A stretch of DNA of 64,000 nt from Asticcacaulis sp. SL142. GTDB lineage: Bacteria; Pseudomonadota; Alphaproteobacteria; Caulobacterales; Caulobacteraceae. The notes beneath the pieces were generated by a model. The model was not told the origin of the DNA and did not search any database. It saw nothing but the letters and a program-made list of their open reading frames with translations. Below, one piece after another: positions 44,619 to 53,690 of the stretch. The stretch lies in NCBI RefSeq assembly GCF_026625745.1, contig NZ_CP113061.1, positions 248,001-312,000 on the forward strand, given 5' to 3'. A program made the translations under genes and the position numbers. Position 1 is the first letter of the stretch. Every line of letters begins with the position of its first letter.

Positions 44619-44788
44619 TATTCACGCGCCGTATTTACAAGTTTCAATAAAGCTTCTGAAAGGGCCAGGGCATCATCTTCAGAGAGTTCAACGGGGTCTT
44701 TGCGAAGGCTATCCATCCTCACATGAATGCCACCATCTAACCAAACTGAAATCTCACCATCTGCTGTGGTAAACACTTCAGATATCAT
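44618..44788 (-). CDS. Small hypothetical protein (56 aa)
   Basis: From the ATG at 44788: MISEVFTTADGEISVWLDGG, then an acidic helical tail ending NTARE. GGGGGG precedes it; an ATG one codon upstream (44791) is equally open. It lies between map (24 bp) and radC (1-bp overlap), suggesting a map-small ORF-radC transcript. No family recognised; codon use matches the neighbours, so it is probably real. Confidence 0.55.
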   Translation of the reverse strand: MISEVFTTADGEISVWLDGGIHVRMDSLRKDPVELSEDDALALSEALLKLVNTARE

Positions 44789-44811
44789 CATGCCCCCCAA
44801 AAGATGAGATC

Positions 44812-45627
44812 TTACAAAACCGGCAAGGGGCGGAACTGATCGGTGCGTGAGGCGGTGAAGATTTCGACGCCATCTTTGGTCACACCGACGCTGTGCTCAC
44901 ACTGCGCGGTCAGGGACTTATCGCGGGTCACGGCGGTCCAGCCGTCGTTCAGAACCTTCACGTCCGGTTTGCCGAGGTTGATCATCGGCTCAACGGTAAA
45001 GAACATGCCTTCTTCAAGCTTAGGGCCGGTGCCGGCCTTGCCGAAGTGCAGAACATTCGGAGTGTCGTGGAAAATCTGACCGACACCGTGGCCGCAGAAA
45101 TCGCGCACGACCGAGCAGCGCTGCGCTTCCGCATATTTTTGAATGGCCGCGGCGATGTCGCCAAAGGTGTTGCCGGGCTTGATCTGTTCAAGCCCCAGAC
45201 GCAGGGATTCGTAAGTTATATCGACCAGACGCTTAGCCTTGGCATTGACCTGACCGACCTCATACATGCGCGAGGTATCGCCGTGCCAGCCGTCAATAAT
45301 CGCCGTCACGTCAATATTGACGATATCGCCGTCACGCAGGGTCTTTTCACCGGGAATGCCGTGACAGACGATGTGGTTCGGCGAAATGCAGACGGTATGA
45401 TAATAGCCGCGATAATAGAGACAGGCGGGTAGGCCGTCGTGATCGAAAATGAACTGCCGAGCCAGATCATCCAGATAGGAGGTCTTCACCCCCGGCACGA
45501 CATAGGGGATCAGCATGTCAAGGCAATCGGCGGCCAGCCGTCCGGCTTTGCGCATGCCTTCGAAATCGTCCGCCGTATGGATGCGGATCGACTGTGAGCG
45601 GACGAGGTAATCTGAATCTGTGGTCAT
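44812..45627 (-). CDS. map: Methionine aminopeptidase, type I
   Basis: A 271-residue metalloenzyme that removes N-terminal methionine from nascent proteins. Signatures include GIPGEKTLRDGDIVNIDVTA (metal Asp), DTSRMYEVG (second Asp), CGHGVGQIFHDTP (His) and FTVEPMIN (Glu), with a final QCEHSVGV (Glu). The ATG at 45627 begins MTTDSDYLVRSQSIRIH, a typical alphaproteobacterial form. An essential enzyme. Confidence 0.96.
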   Translation of the reverse strand: MTTDSDYLVRSQSIRIHTADDFEGMRKAGRLAADCLDMLIPYVVPGVKTSYLDDLARQFIFDHDGLPACLYYRGYYHTVCISPNHIVCHGIPGEKTLRDGDIVNIDVTAIIDGWHGDTSRMYEVGQVNAKAKRLVDITYESLRLGLEQIKPGNTFGDIAAAIQKYAEAQRCSVVRDFCGHGVGQIFHDTPNVLHFGKAGTGPKLEEGMFFTVEPMINLGKPDVKVLNDGWTAVTRDKSLTAQCEHSVGVTKDGVEIFTASRTDQFRPLPVL

Positions 45628-45648
45628 GCAGCCAATATAGACGTGAGG

Positions 45649-46383
45649 CTAAAGGATTTCCAGCGTTCGCTTAAAACTGAGGCCTTTTTCATCAAACCCG
45701 AAACTCAAAGCCACGATCTCAACGCCTGCGTTGCGGGCGGCGCCGTAGGCGGCGGCGAATTTCGGATCAAGATCAGCGCAAACGTCAAAGCGCTCCACAT
45801 CGTCACGCTGCACGCAAAAGACGACGACCGCGCGGTATCCGGCGGCGACCATGTTGATTAACTCATAAAGATGTTTGGCGCCGCGTTCCGTCACGCAGTC
45901 AGGAAATTCAGCCAGCCCCGGCGTGCGTGACAGGTGGACGTTTTTCACCTCGACATAGGCATCAACATGCACCGGATGATCCTCAAGTTTAAGGTCGATG
46001 CGCGAATTATGACCATATCTGACTTCGGGTCGAATAACGGGATAGCCGCTCAAAGACGGAATAAGGCCCGCGACAATCGCTTCCTTTATCAACAGGTTGG
46101 GCCAGCCGGTATTGACGCCCACCCATTGATCACCCTCTTTCATGGCCTCTAGCCGATATCTTAGCTTGGCCTTCGGGTTTTTTGATTCGGTGATCAGGGC
46201 CGGGGTATCCTCGACCAAAAGCCCCAACATCCGGCCCGGATTAGGGCAATGGGCGGTGATGATCCCACCGGATTCCAGCCTTATGTCGGTAAAGAAGCGT
46301 TTGTATCTTGACACCAATCGCCCTTTTATGAGCCCATCCACGCGATGTTCAAAAGGGGTGATGTGTATGTGGCCCGATGACAT
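45649..46383 (-). CDS. sfsA: SfsA family DNA-binding protein
   Basis: A 244-residue protein starting MSSGHIHITPFEHRVDG. It contains RLVSRYKRFFTDI, CPNPGRM, VGVNTGWPN and AYVEVKNV, the SfsA signatures with a nuclease-like fold. In E. coli it was named for stimulating sugar fermentation; its exact role is unknown. The longer frame to 46452 is rejected because it would overlap the divergent cinA promoter. Confidence 0.9.
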   Translation of the reverse strand: MSSGHIHITPFEHRVDGLIKGRLVSRYKRFFTDIRLESGGIITAHCPNPGRMLGLLVEDTPALITESKNPKAKLRYRLEAMKEGDQWVGVNTGWPNLLIKEAIVAGLIPSLSGYPVIRPEVRYGHNSRIDLKLEDHPVHVDAYVEVKNVHLSRTPGLAEFPDCVTERGAKHLYELINMVAAGYRAVVVFCVQRDDVERFDVCADLDPKFAAAYGAARNAGVEIVALSFGFDEKGLSFKRTLEIL

Positions 46384-46434
46384 GATCGACACGTATTTCC
46401 TATATGGCTTATGTGTCCATAAGGAGCCGAGCGC

Positions 46435-47247
46435 ATGACGGTCAATGCCCAAAATTTAAACGATGAGTCTAACCCCACCGCCGCCATTGTTATTATTGGC
46501 GATGAAATTCTGTCGGGACGGACGCAGGATACCAACGTTAACACCATCGCCAAATTCTTAGGATCGCTGGGGATCGACCTGATGGAAGTGCGTATGATCC
46601 ATGACGATGAAGCCCAGGTGGTGCGCACCGTCAACGCTTTGCGGGCGGATTATGACTATGTGTTTACGACCGGCGGCATTGGCCCAACCCATGATGATAT
46701 TACCGCCGATTGTGTCGCCAAGGCCTTTGGCGTGCCGATCGCTGAGCGAGCCGATGCCCTGCAGGTGCTGATCGATCGCTACGGCGGCCTTGATAAACTC
46801 AATGTCAACAGCCGACGCATGGCGCGGGTGCCGGAAGGGGCCAGCCTGATCCTTAACCCGGTTTCCGGCGCACCGGGCTTTCAGCTTGGCAATGTCTTTG
46901 TCATGGCCGGTGTGCCGCGCATTATGGCGGGGATGCTGGGTGATATTCCGTACCGCCTGCGTCAGGGCCGTCAGGTTCTGTCGCGCACGCTCAAGGCCCA
47001 TTATGTGCCGGAGAGCCTCGCCGCCGACATACTGACAGAACTTGACAAGGCTTACAGCGATCTTAGCCTCGGCAGTTATCCCTATGGCATGTTCCCGGAT
47101 ACGTTTGGCACCCAACTGGTGATCCGCGGGCGTAATAAGGATAATCTCGATCAGGCGTTTGGGCGTCTGATTGCGGGTATGCCAGAGGTGGTCGAAAAGG
47201 CAAAGGTGCGCTTCCCCGAAGCCACGTTTGAAGAAATTACAGCGTAA
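46435..47247 (+). CDS. CinA-like competence/damage-inducible protein (MoCF domain only)
   Basis: A 270-residue protein with the N-terminal MoaB/Mog-like domain of CinA: IVIIGDEILSGRTQDTNVN, TTGGIGPTHDDITAD, GAPGFQLGNVFVMAGVP. The C-terminal nicotinamide-mononucleotide deamidase domain is absent, so NMN deamidase activity is not expected; in other bacteria this domain has ADP-ribose pyrophosphatase-type activity. AAGGAG upstream of the ATG. Divergent from sfsA, with the M28 peptidase gene just downstream. Confidence 0.85.
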   Translation: MTVNAQNLNDESNPTAAIVIIGDEILSGRTQDTNVNTIAKFLGSLGIDLMEVRMIHDDEAQVVRTVNALRADYDYVFTTGGIGPTHDDITADCVAKAFGVPIAERADALQVLIDRYGGLDKLNVNSRRMARVPEGASLILNPVSGAPGFQLGNVFVMAGVPRIMAGMLGDIPYRLRQGRQVLSRTLKAHYVPESLAADILTELDKAYSDLSLGSYPYGMFPDTFGTQLVIRGRNKDNLDQAFGRLIAGMPEVVEKAKVRFPEATFEEITA

Positions 47248-47267
47248 AGTTTTTGAGAAGAGTGACG

Positions 47268-48749
47268 ATGAAAACGAAAACCGTGTGTGTGTCGGCCCTG
47301 ATGGGCCTGTCTTTGGTGTCTTTTGGCGTGTCGCCGGTGTGGGCGCAAGCCAAGCCTAAGTCCAAGGTGGAGCGGGTGACGCCCGATATCAAGCTGACCC
47401 CCGAAGTCGAGGCCGCCAAACTGCGCGATGCGGCGCTAAAACATAACGAAGGCTATGCATTAGTGTCGCAACTGACGACCCGGTTCGGCGCGCGTCCGGC
47501 TGGGTCGGAGTCTGAGCGAAACTCAGCCGTCTGGGCCGCCGAAGAACTAAAAAAAATGGGCTTTGATAACGTCCGCATCGATACGTTCCCGCTGGCACTG
47601 TGGCAACGCGGGGCGGAAAGCCTTGAGATTACCGGGCCGTTTGCGCAAAAGATGGTGGTCTCGGCTCTGGGCGGATCAGGGGCCACGCCGCCCGAAGGTG
47701 TAACAGGCGAAGCGGCCATTTTTGAGACCTATCAGGATTTCACAACCTCAACCGCTGATTTGACGGGTAAGATCGTCGTTATTCTGCAACCGACGGTGCG
47801 CACCCAGACCGGGGTGGGCTACGGCGTCAATTCCGGTTCAATCCGTCGTCAGGGGCCGGAAGCGGCCAAGGCGCGCGGGGCTGTGGGCTATGTCATGCGC
47901 TCATTGGGCACCGAAGATCACCGCTTTGCGCACACCGGGGCGACGCGGTTCTTAGGCGACGAAGGCTTAGCTGCGCTGGCGATCTCTCCGCCCGATGCGG
48001 AGCAGTTCGAGCGTTTGCTGAAACTGCAACGGGATGGCAAGGCCGAACCGCTGCACCTTAAGATGGTCTCGACGCCGAAATTTCTGGGCAATGGCACGTC
48101 GCAGAACGTGATCGCCGAACTCAAGGGCCGCACCCGTCCGAATGAGATTATCACGATTGGCGGTCACCTAGATAGCTGGGATCTGGGCACCGGTGCCATC
48201 GATGATGGCGCGGGTGTGGCCATCACCATGGCGGCGGCCAAGGTCATGATTGATAACAAAATGCGCCCTGAACGCACCGTCCGCGTGGTGTTCTGGGGCT
48301 CCGAAGAGGTCTCCCAACCGGGGGATAAGGGCCTGTCGGGGGCTACGGCCTATGCTGAAAAATATGCGGTCGCCGGATCGAATGAGACCCACATCGCCGC
48401 GGCCGAATCTGATTTCGGCGCTGATGTCGTCTATAGCCTCAGCCTGCCCAAGGCCAGTGATGAGGCGTTTAAGGCTAAGCTCGGTAATGTGCTTTATCCG
48501 CTGAATATCTATACCGACCGCGCCGATTCCACCGGTGGCGGGCCGGACACCGGGCCATTGAAAAATAAGGGCGTGCCGGTGTTCGATCTTCAGCAGAACG
48601 GCACCGACTATTTCGATGTCCACCATACGGTCGATGATGTGCTTGAGCGCATCGATCCGAAAAAGATGGACCAAAACGTCGCCGCCTGGGCTGCCACGGT
48701 ATGGATGATAGCCAACACCAGCGTCACCTTCGCGCCCAATCCGAAGTAA
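47268..48749 (+). CDS. Secreted M28 family metallopeptidase
   Basis: A 493-residue zinc peptidase. From the ATG at 47268 the signal peptide (ALMGLSLVSFGVSPVWA-Q) is followed by a PA-type insert (about 130-260) and the M28 catalytic core. Motifs are GGHLDSWDLGTGAIDDGAG (first metal His/Asp), WGSEEVSQPGDKG (Glu), ESDFGADV and VHHTVDDVLE (last His). Likely a periplasmic or secreted aminopeptidase or carboxypeptidase. It starts 20 bp after the CinA-like gene and may be co-transcribed. Confidence 0.9.
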   Translation: MKTKTVCVSALMGLSLVSFGVSPVWAQAKPKSKVERVTPDIKLTPEVEAAKLRDAALKHNEGYALVSQLTTRFGARPAGSESERNSAVWAAEELKKMGFDNVRIDTFPLALWQRGAESLEITGPFAQKMVVSALGGSGATPPEGVTGEAAIFETYQDFTTSTADLTGKIVVILQPTVRTQTGVGYGVNSGSIRRQGPEAAKARGAVGYVMRSLGTEDHRFAHTGATRFLGDEGLAALAISPPDAEQFERLLKLQRDGKAEPLHLKMVSTPKFLGNGTSQNVIAELKGRTRPNEIITIGGHLDSWDLGTGAIDDGAGVAITMAAAKVMIDNKMRPERTVRVVFWGSEEVSQPGDKGLSGATAYAEKYAVAGSNETHIAAAESDFGADVVYSLSLPKASDEAFKAKLGNVLYPLNIYTDRADSTGGGPDTGPLKNKGVPVFDLQQNGTDYFDVHHTVDDVLERIDPKKMDQNVAAWAATVWMIANTSVTFAPNPK

Positions 48750-48864
48750 CCCAAATCGGAGAAGATGTTGATAATCTCAGCAATCCTTTCCCGCTTTATC
48801 CATTTGGCGCGCATTTAGTCTCGACGCCGCCATGCCCCTTAAGTATAAGGGCCGCTGGTTTTAA

Positions 48865-48951
48865 GCGGGCGTGGCGGAATCGGTAGACGCAACGGACTTA
48901 AAATCCGTCGGGAGCAATCCCATGCCGGTTCGAGTCCGGCCGCCCGCACCA
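48865..48951 (+). tRNA. tRNA-Leu (UAA)
   Basis: An 87-nt class II tRNA. The acceptor GCGGGCG pairs with CGCCCGC, followed by A and an encoded CCA. The anticodon stem ACGGA/TCCGT carries the loop CTTAAAA (anticodon TAA). A long variable arm (CGGGAGCAATCCCATG) and the GGTTCGAGTCC T-arm are present. Confidence 0.97.
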
Positions 48952-48975
48952 GCAGGGTCGCAGACCCTGCACCCT
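48951..48975. repeat. Short palindromic repeat, family D copy 2 (diverged)
   Basis: AGCAGGGTCGCAGACCCTGCACCC, immediately after the tRNA-Leu end. GCAGGGT/ACCCTGC arms and the CACCC tail match family D copies at 1029 and 55487. Confidence 0.55.
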
Positions 48976-49073
48976 TAATTTTTGACGAACAAGCTATGAT
49001 ATTTCATCTTAAGCAGACATTCCATCTGCGTAATTTGATCGATTGTTCACGAAAATCGCTAGCATTACGCCAT

Positions 49074-49105
49074 AAAAAAGCGGCCGGAATGACCGACCGC
49101 TTAAA
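49074..49105 (-). terminator. Rho-independent terminator of phoH
   Basis: On the minus strand AAGCGGTCGG-TCATT-CCGGCCGCTT with one mismatch, then TTTTTATG. It lies about 28 bp past the phoH stop. Confidence 0.8.
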
Positions 49106-49131
49106 TGGGTACGCGACTTTATTCTTTTAAA

Positions 49132-49899
49132 TCAGAGCACGCCCAGCATCTGGGCGACCAGCGGATGGCGGACGATATCGCGGTCGGCCAGGCGCACGAC
49201 CTTGATGGTCTCAACCGCCTCGAACTTATCCGCCACATCCCCAAGGCCTGACAGGCCGGGCAGCAGATCGGACTGCTGCGGATCGCCCGTTACCACCATG
49301 GTCGAGTTCCAGCCCAGACGGGTCAGCAGCATCTTAAGCTGGGTATAGGTGCAGTTTTGGGCTTCATCGATGACAACAAAGGCATTGTTGAGGGTCCGGC
49401 CCCGCATGAACCCTACGGGTGCGATTTCGATCAACCCTTCCTGCATCAGGGCCTTGACGCGCTTCATGCTGAGTCGGTCGGTTAGGGCGTCATAGAGCGG
49501 GCGCAGGTATGGCGCCAGCTTGTCTTCCATATCGCCGGGCAGATAGCCGATCGACTCACCGGCATCGACGGCTGGGCGTGACAAGACGATCCGCCCGACC
49601 TGACCGGCCTCAAGCGCTTCGACAGCCTTGGCTATGGCCAGATAGGTTTTGCCCGTGCCTGCGGGGCCGAGTGCCAGCACCAGATTTTTTTCGTCGATGG
49701 CGCTGATGAGCGCGGCCTGGCCTTCGGACTTGGGCTTAATGGTTTTGACGTAGGACTGATCGCGGTCTTCGTTGGCCCCCATGGGCGACCAGCTACCATG
49801 ATTGACATGGATGCGGCGGACTTTTGCATCAGGGGTGGCAAAAGCTTCCGTATCCAACTGGCCTTCGCGTAAAAAGCGTTTGGCAGTGCGCTTGGTCAT
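49132..49899 (-). CDS. PhoH family ATPase
   Basis: A 255-residue P-loop protein. Walker A ALGPAGTGKTYLA, Walker B FVVIDEAQNCT, and VTGDPQQSDLLPG are typical of PhoH. Family members are linked to RNA processing or phosphate stress. Two ATGs are possible: 49905 (two bases after AAAGGAG) and 49899 (eight bases), and I chose the latter. It is not beside ybeY here. A strong terminator sits 23 bp upstream of its start (49922-49952), suggesting a separate upstream transcript. Confidence 0.9.
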   Translation of the reverse strand: MTKRTAKRFLREGQLDTEAFATPDAKVRRIHVNHGSWSPMGANEDRDQSYVKTIKPKSEGQAALISAIDEKNLVLALGPAGTGKTYLAIAKAVEALEAGQVGRIVLSRPAVDAGESIGYLPGDMEDKLAPYLRPLYDALTDRLSMKRVKALMQEGLIEIAPVGFMRGRTLNNAFVVIDEAQNCTYTQLKMLLTRLGWNSTMVVTGDPQQSDLLPGLSGLGDVADKFEAVETIKVVRLADRDIVRHPLVAQMLGVL

Positions 49900-49921
49900 A
49901 ATCATGGCTCCTTTAAGGGCA

Positions 49922-49952
49922 TAAAAAAAGACGAGACCCGAAAAGGCTCGTC
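49922..49952 (-). terminator. Terminator upstream of phoH
   Basis: On the minus strand AGACGAGCC-TTTTC-GGGTCTCGTCT followed by TTTTTTTAT. Its direction ends a transcript approaching phoH from the right. No recognised protein gene supplies it, so a small RNA or phoH leader is inferred. Confidence 0.85.
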
Positions 49953-50170
49953 TGCGGCAAAAGTATCAGGGAGGAGGGCGAGGCTGTGTGAAAATCACTT
50001 TGAAAATCACAGGCCTCATACGCAGGGGGTGGTGCGGGCGGCGGCGATATGAAGCGCGAGTCAGGCCCATGTGCCGCCGGGGCGGAGATCGGGGGGCTGA
50101 CAGATGACGCAACCTTAAAAGCCACTTTGAGAACCTCAGTCAAAAAGACAGGAACATTTTGGGTCTTTAG
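49922..50170 (-). ncRNA. Candidate small RNA or attenuated phoH leader
   Basis: Evidence is positional: a strong minus-strand terminator (49922-49952) with no upstream protein gene, and a promoter-like TTGACT with a weak TAAAGA about 16 bp on, near 50160-50195 on the minus strand. The 300-bp interval to the gamma carbonic anhydrase has no convincing ORF; a 92-residue frame lacks a good start and reads through the terminator. The start point is a guess. Confidence 0.3.
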
Positions 50171-50335
50171 TCGCAGATGGCCTATAGTCAACCAAACTGC
50201 CGCACGTTGTTCTAACGCCGTAAACGCACGCTAACAGATTCGCTGAGTCTCGTTACCGATAAGTTAATTTTACCGCAGGCGCGAAATAACAAAGCCTGTG
50301 GATAGTTTTTGTCACACTGTAGGAGGGTACCCAAA

Positions 50336-50866
50336 ATGAGCCTTTATCGTCTGGGCGATAGATCGCCTAAGTTACCGGATAATCAGCGCTTTTGGGTGGC
50401 CCCTGGCGCTCAGGTGATTGGCGATGTCCATGTCGGTGAGGATGTCAGCATCTGGTTTAATGCTGTGGTGCGGGCTGATAATGAGCCTTTGACCATCGGG
50501 GCGCGCACCAATGTGCAGGACGGATCGGTGCTGCATTCCGACCCCGGATCGCCTCTGACGATCGGTGAGGGGGTAACGATCGGCCATAAGGCCATGCTGC
50601 ATGGCTGCACGATCGGGGATAACAGCCTGGTTGGGATTGGTGCGGTGGTGCTGAACCGGGCGGTGATCGGGAAAAACTCGATCGTCGGGGCGGGGGCGCT
50701 GGTGCCGGAAGGTAAGGTCTATCCCGATGGGGTGCTGCTGCTGGGCCAGCCAGCGCGGGTGGCGCGCGAACTGACGCCCGAACAGATCGAGGGCCTAAAA
50801 GGATCGGCGGCCCACTATGTTGCCAATGGGCAAAGATTTAAAGCTGATCTGGCTAAGATTTCGTGA
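50336..50866 (+). CDS. Gamma carbonic anhydrase family protein
   Basis: A 176-residue left-handed beta-helix protein with hexapeptide repeats (IGDVHVGEDVSIWFNAVVRAD, GEGVTIGHKAMLHGCTIGDN). The metal His residues expected in this family are at HSD, GHKAMLHG. Activity as carbonic anhydrase or a metal-binding acyltransferase relative is unproven for many members. AGGAGGG precedes the ATG at 50336. Confidence 0.9.
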   Translation: MSLYRLGDRSPKLPDNQRFWVAPGAQVIGDVHVGEDVSIWFNAVVRADNEPLTIGARTNVQDGSVLHSDPGSPLTIGEGVTIGHKAMLHGCTIGDNSLVGIGAVVLNRAVIGKNSIVGAGALVPEGKVYPDGVLLLGQPARVARELTPEQIEGLKGSAAHYVANGQRFKADLAKIS

Positions 50867-50934
50867 TCGTGTGCCTTGACATATCGGTTTGAGACCCAAT
50901 CTCAAATAAATATGAAAAAATTGAAGGAGGCTCC

Positions 50935-51354
50935 ATGTCCGATCTAAGCTGCCCCGTCTGCAAGAGTGCGTTTCGTGAAGTGCTGCGCGAAGGGATACTG
51001 ATTGATGTCTGCACCCAATGCCGGGGTGTGTGGCTGGATCGCGGCGAACTGGATAAGTTGCTGGAACTGGCGCGCGACGGCGATGGCCCCGCACCGGCCC
51101 CGCAGGAGCAGCGCGCTTACCGCGATAATCCGCCGCCACAGCAGCGGCCTGAATATCGTCCGGAGCCGGAATACCGTCAGCCTCAGCCGCAACCTCAATA
51201 CCGCCGCGATGATGACGATGATGATCGCCGCCGCGGACACTACGGCAAGGACCCGTACTACAAAAAAGACGACGACTATTATGTCGATAAGTACGGCAAT
51301 AAGCGCAAAAAGAAGTCCAAGCTGGAAGGCATTATGGATATCTTTGATTTCTAG
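50935..51354 (+). CDS. Zinc-ribbon (zf-TFIIB) domain protein with low-complexity tail
   Basis: A 139-residue protein. The N-terminal zinc ribbon has CPVC (6-9) and CTQC (27-30), as in the zf-TFIIB family (GVWLDRGELDKL). The rest is Pro/Gln-rich (about 60-95) then a charged DDDDDDRRR and Tyr/Lys-rich region. Function unknown. AGGAGG upstream of the ATG. Convergent with rnhA, which ends 4 bp away. Confidence 0.82.
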   Translation: MSDLSCPVCKSAFREVLREGILIDVCTQCRGVWLDRGELDKLLELARDGDGPAPAPQEQRAYRDNPPPQQRPEYRPEPEYRQPQPQPQYRRDDDDDDRRRGHYGKDPYYKKDDDYYVDKYGNKRKKKSKLEGIMDIFDF

Positions 51355-51357
51355 CCA

Positions 51358-51804
51358 TCAGGAGGCGGCTTGCGCCGCCTCTATGATCCCGCGATTTGCC
51401 AGTTGATCGGCGCGTTCATTATATTCATGACCGGCGTGGCCCTTGACCCAGTGCCAGTGGATTTTGTGGCGCTGACGGGCGGCATCGAGCCGTCTCCAAA
51501 GATCCTCGTTCTTAACCGGCTTTTTATCAGCGGTTTTCCAGCCGCGCGCTTTCCAGCCGTGAATCCATTCCTTGATGCCCTTGAGGACATACTGGCTGTC
51601 GGCGTGTAGCTCGATTTCGCAGGGCTCTTTAAGGGTCTCCAGCGCCATGATGACGGCCATCAACTCCATGCGGTTGTTGGTGGTCTCGGCCTCATAACCA
51701 TAGAGGTCTTTTTCGTGCGGGCCGAACATCAGCACAGCGCCCCAGCCGCCCTTGCCCGGATTACCCTTGCAGGCGCCGTCAGTGTAGATAGTTACGCGCT
51801 TCAT
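51358..51804 (-). CDS. rnhA: Ribonuclease HI
   Basis: A 148-residue enzyme that cuts RNA in RNA-DNA hybrids. [17 protein letters not shown] opens it; the catalytic carboxylates are the D in TDG, the E in NNRMELMAV, the D in HADSQYV and the D near NERADQLA. Length is usual. 6 bp after ispH. Confidence 0.97.
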   Translation of the reverse strand: MKRVTIYTDGACKGNPGKGGWGAVLMFGPHEKDLYGYEAETTNNRMELMAVIMALETLKEPCEIELHADSQYVLKGIKEWIHGWKARGWKTADKKPVKNEDLWRRLDAARQRHKIHWHWVKGHAGHEYNERADQLANRGIIEAAQAAS

Positions 51805-51809
51805 CTGAC

Positions 51810-52769
51810 CTAAACTTCCGTAAGCACGCGCGGCAGTTTGAAGGTCACCGTCTCCTGCACGCCGTTGCTCTCGATCACCTCGGCGTCATAGACATCGCCA
51901 ATGGCTTTGATCAGGTCAGAGATCAGGTTTTCCGGTGCTGATGCCCCCGCCGAGACTCCCACGGTTGAAACGCCCTCAAACCATGACCAGTCGATATGGC
52001 TGGCATCATCAATCAGATGGGCGGTTCTGGCGCCACCACGCAGGGCGACTTCGACCAGACGTTGGGAATTGGAGGAGGCCTTCGAGCCGATCACTAGGAA
52101 CAGATCGCAATCGGCGCTGACGTTTTTGACGGCGTCCTGCCGGTTGGTGGTGGCGTAGCAGATGTCTTCTTTGTAGGGCATCGAGATATTGGGAAACCGG
52201 CTTTTCAGGATGCCGACGATCTCAGAGGTATCATCGACCGACAGGGTCGTCTGGGTCACGAAGGCCAGATTTTTCGGATCAACTGGCGTGAACACGCGGG
52301 CTTCGTCGGCGGTTTCAATTAATCTGACCACGCCGTCCGGAAGCTGGCCCATGGTGCCGACGACTTCGGGGTGACCGGCGTGACCGATCAGGATGATTTC
52401 GCGGCCTTCGCGGTGGTGGCGCTCTGCTTCAACATGGACCTTGGACACCAGCGGGCAGGTGGCGTCCAGAAAGAACATCTGCCGGTTCTGGGCGGCGGCG
52501 GGCACGGATTTCGGGACACCGTGCGCTGAAAACACCACAGGCCGGTCGGTCGGGCACTGATCCAGCTCTTTGACGAACACAGCCCCCAGCGCTTTCAGTC
52601 GGTCAACCACATGCTTATTATGCACGATTTCGTGGCGCACATAGACGGGGGCGCCATAAAGTTCGATGGCGCGCTCCACAATCTGAATGGCGCGGTCAAC
52701 GCCGGCGCAAAAGCCGCGCGGTGTGGCCAGATAAACTTTCAGGGGCGATTTGGAAGCAGCAAGGTTCGA
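51810..52769 (-). CDS. ispH: 4-hydroxy-3-methylbut-2-enyl diphosphate reductase
   Basis: A 319-residue [4Fe-4S] enzyme of the last MEP-pathway step, making IPP and DMAPP. The cluster Cys lie in [21 protein letters not shown] and the downstream [12 protein letters not shown]; substrate His residues are in [10 protein letters not shown] and AHGVP. Start is the ATG at 52769 ([18 protein letters not shown]); the longer TTG frame to 52820 is unlikely. It is followed 6 bp later by rnhA. Confidence 0.95.
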   Translation of the reverse strand, partial: SNLAASKSPLKVYLATPRGFCAGVDRAIQIVERAIELYGAPVYVRHEIVHNKHVVDRLKALGAVFVKELDQCPTDRPVVFSAHGVPKSVPAAAQNRQMFFLDATCPLVSKVHVEAERHHREGREIILIGHAGHPEVVGTMGQLPDGVVRLIETADEARVFTPVDPKNLAFVTQTTLSVDDTSEIVGILKSRFPNISMPYKEDICYATTNRQDAVKNVSADCDLFLVIGSKASSNSQRLVEVALRGGARTAHLIDDASHIDWSWFEGVSTVGVSAGASAPENLISDLIKAIGDVYDAEVIESNGVQETVTFKLPRVLTEV

Positions 52770-52927
52770 CATGGGCTCAACATAAGGGCTTATGGGCGCT
52801 TTGGCTATGGCGGTGCGCAAACATATCCGCCGTGATTTGGCCTTTATCCCTCTCTAAAAACCTCTATACAACGTAACCGGGCTTGGCTATGCCTTGGGTA
52901 ACATCATTTTAGGGGCGCACACGCCAT

Positions 52928-53617
52928 ATGTCGCTGATTTCGTCTATTCCTCTGCGTCAATTATTAGCCGGTATGGCTTTGGCCGCCGTAGCTGTGAGCG
53001 CTGTGCCGACCGACAGCTTTGCGCAATCGCGCCGCGGCGACCGCGATTCGGGCCGTGAAAACACCGAAAAGTCCGCCGCCGATAAGGAAAAAGAGAAAGA
53101 AGAATGGGAAGGTCGCGACCTGCGCCTGGATAAGCGCCGTGCTGACGGCCCATGCCCGTTCGTTAAGGTGCTGTATGACGCTGCCCGCTATCAGGATTTT
53201 GAAGGCGGCAAGGTCTCAACCGCGGCGGCCAAATGGACCGGCGAAATCAACGGGGTCGTTTCCGACTGTGCCTATAAGGGCGGTGAGCCGATTGAGCTTG
53301 AGATGATGGTCGGGTTTTCGCTGGGCCGCGGGCCGGCAGCGCAAGGCCAGAGTAATACCTATCGCTATTGGGTCGCGGTGACCGATAAGGATGCCGCCGT
53401 GCTGGCCAAGGAATATTTCGATCTGCCGGTGACTTTTGCCGCTGGCCAGAGCCGCGTCGATGTGGCGACCAAGCTGGAAAATATTGTTATCCCGCGCGCT
53501 GCCGCCTCTGTGGCGGGCTCGAATTTTGAGGTTCTGGTCGGCTTTGACGTGACGCCGGAAATGGCGGAGTTTAACCGCGAGGGCAAGCGTTTCCGTTATG
53601 TGACTTCGGCGCAGTAA
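52928..53617 (+). CDS. Hypothetical exported protein
   Basis: A 229-residue protein. A signal peptide (LLAGMALAAVAVSAVPTDSFA-Q) is followed by a charged linker (35-62, rich in Arg, Glu and Lys) and a beta-rich domain (75-229) with two Cys (GPCPF, VSDCAY) that may form a disulfide. I do not recognise the family. It precedes argS, separated by a terminator. Confidence 0.65.
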   Translation: MSLISSIPLRQLLAGMALAAVAVSAVPTDSFAQSRRGDRDSGRENTEKSAADKEKEKEEWEGRDLRLDKRRADGPCPFVKVLYDAARYQDFEGGKVSTAAAKWTGEINGVVSDCAYKGGEPIELEMMVGFSLGRGPAAQGQSNTYRYWVAVTDKDAAVLAKEYFDLPVTFAAGQSRVDVATKLENIVIPRAAASVAGSNFEVLVGFDVTPEMAEFNREGKRFRYVTSAQ

Positions 53618-53643
53618 TCACACTCTATTTGATGATGACTTTT

Positions 53644-53678
53644 ATAAGCGCTTCCGGTAACGGAGGCGCTTATTGTTT
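53644..53678 (+). terminator. Terminator of the exported protein gene
   Basis: TAAGCGCTTCCG-GTAA-CGGAGGCGCTTA followed by TTGTTTAT. It sits between the exported protein gene and argS and its T run overlaps the sequence just before the argS start. Confidence 0.7.
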
Positions 53679-53690
53679 ATAGGTATGACG

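Noticed and set aside
49913-50191. A 92-codon minus-strand frame upstream of phoH
   Set aside because: TTG start without RBS, low-complexity Pro/Ser composition, and it runs through a strong terminator.
50049-50234. A 61-codon plus-strand frame before the gamma carbonic anhydrase gene
   Set aside because: No RBS, no family, and it lies opposite the candidate small RNA.
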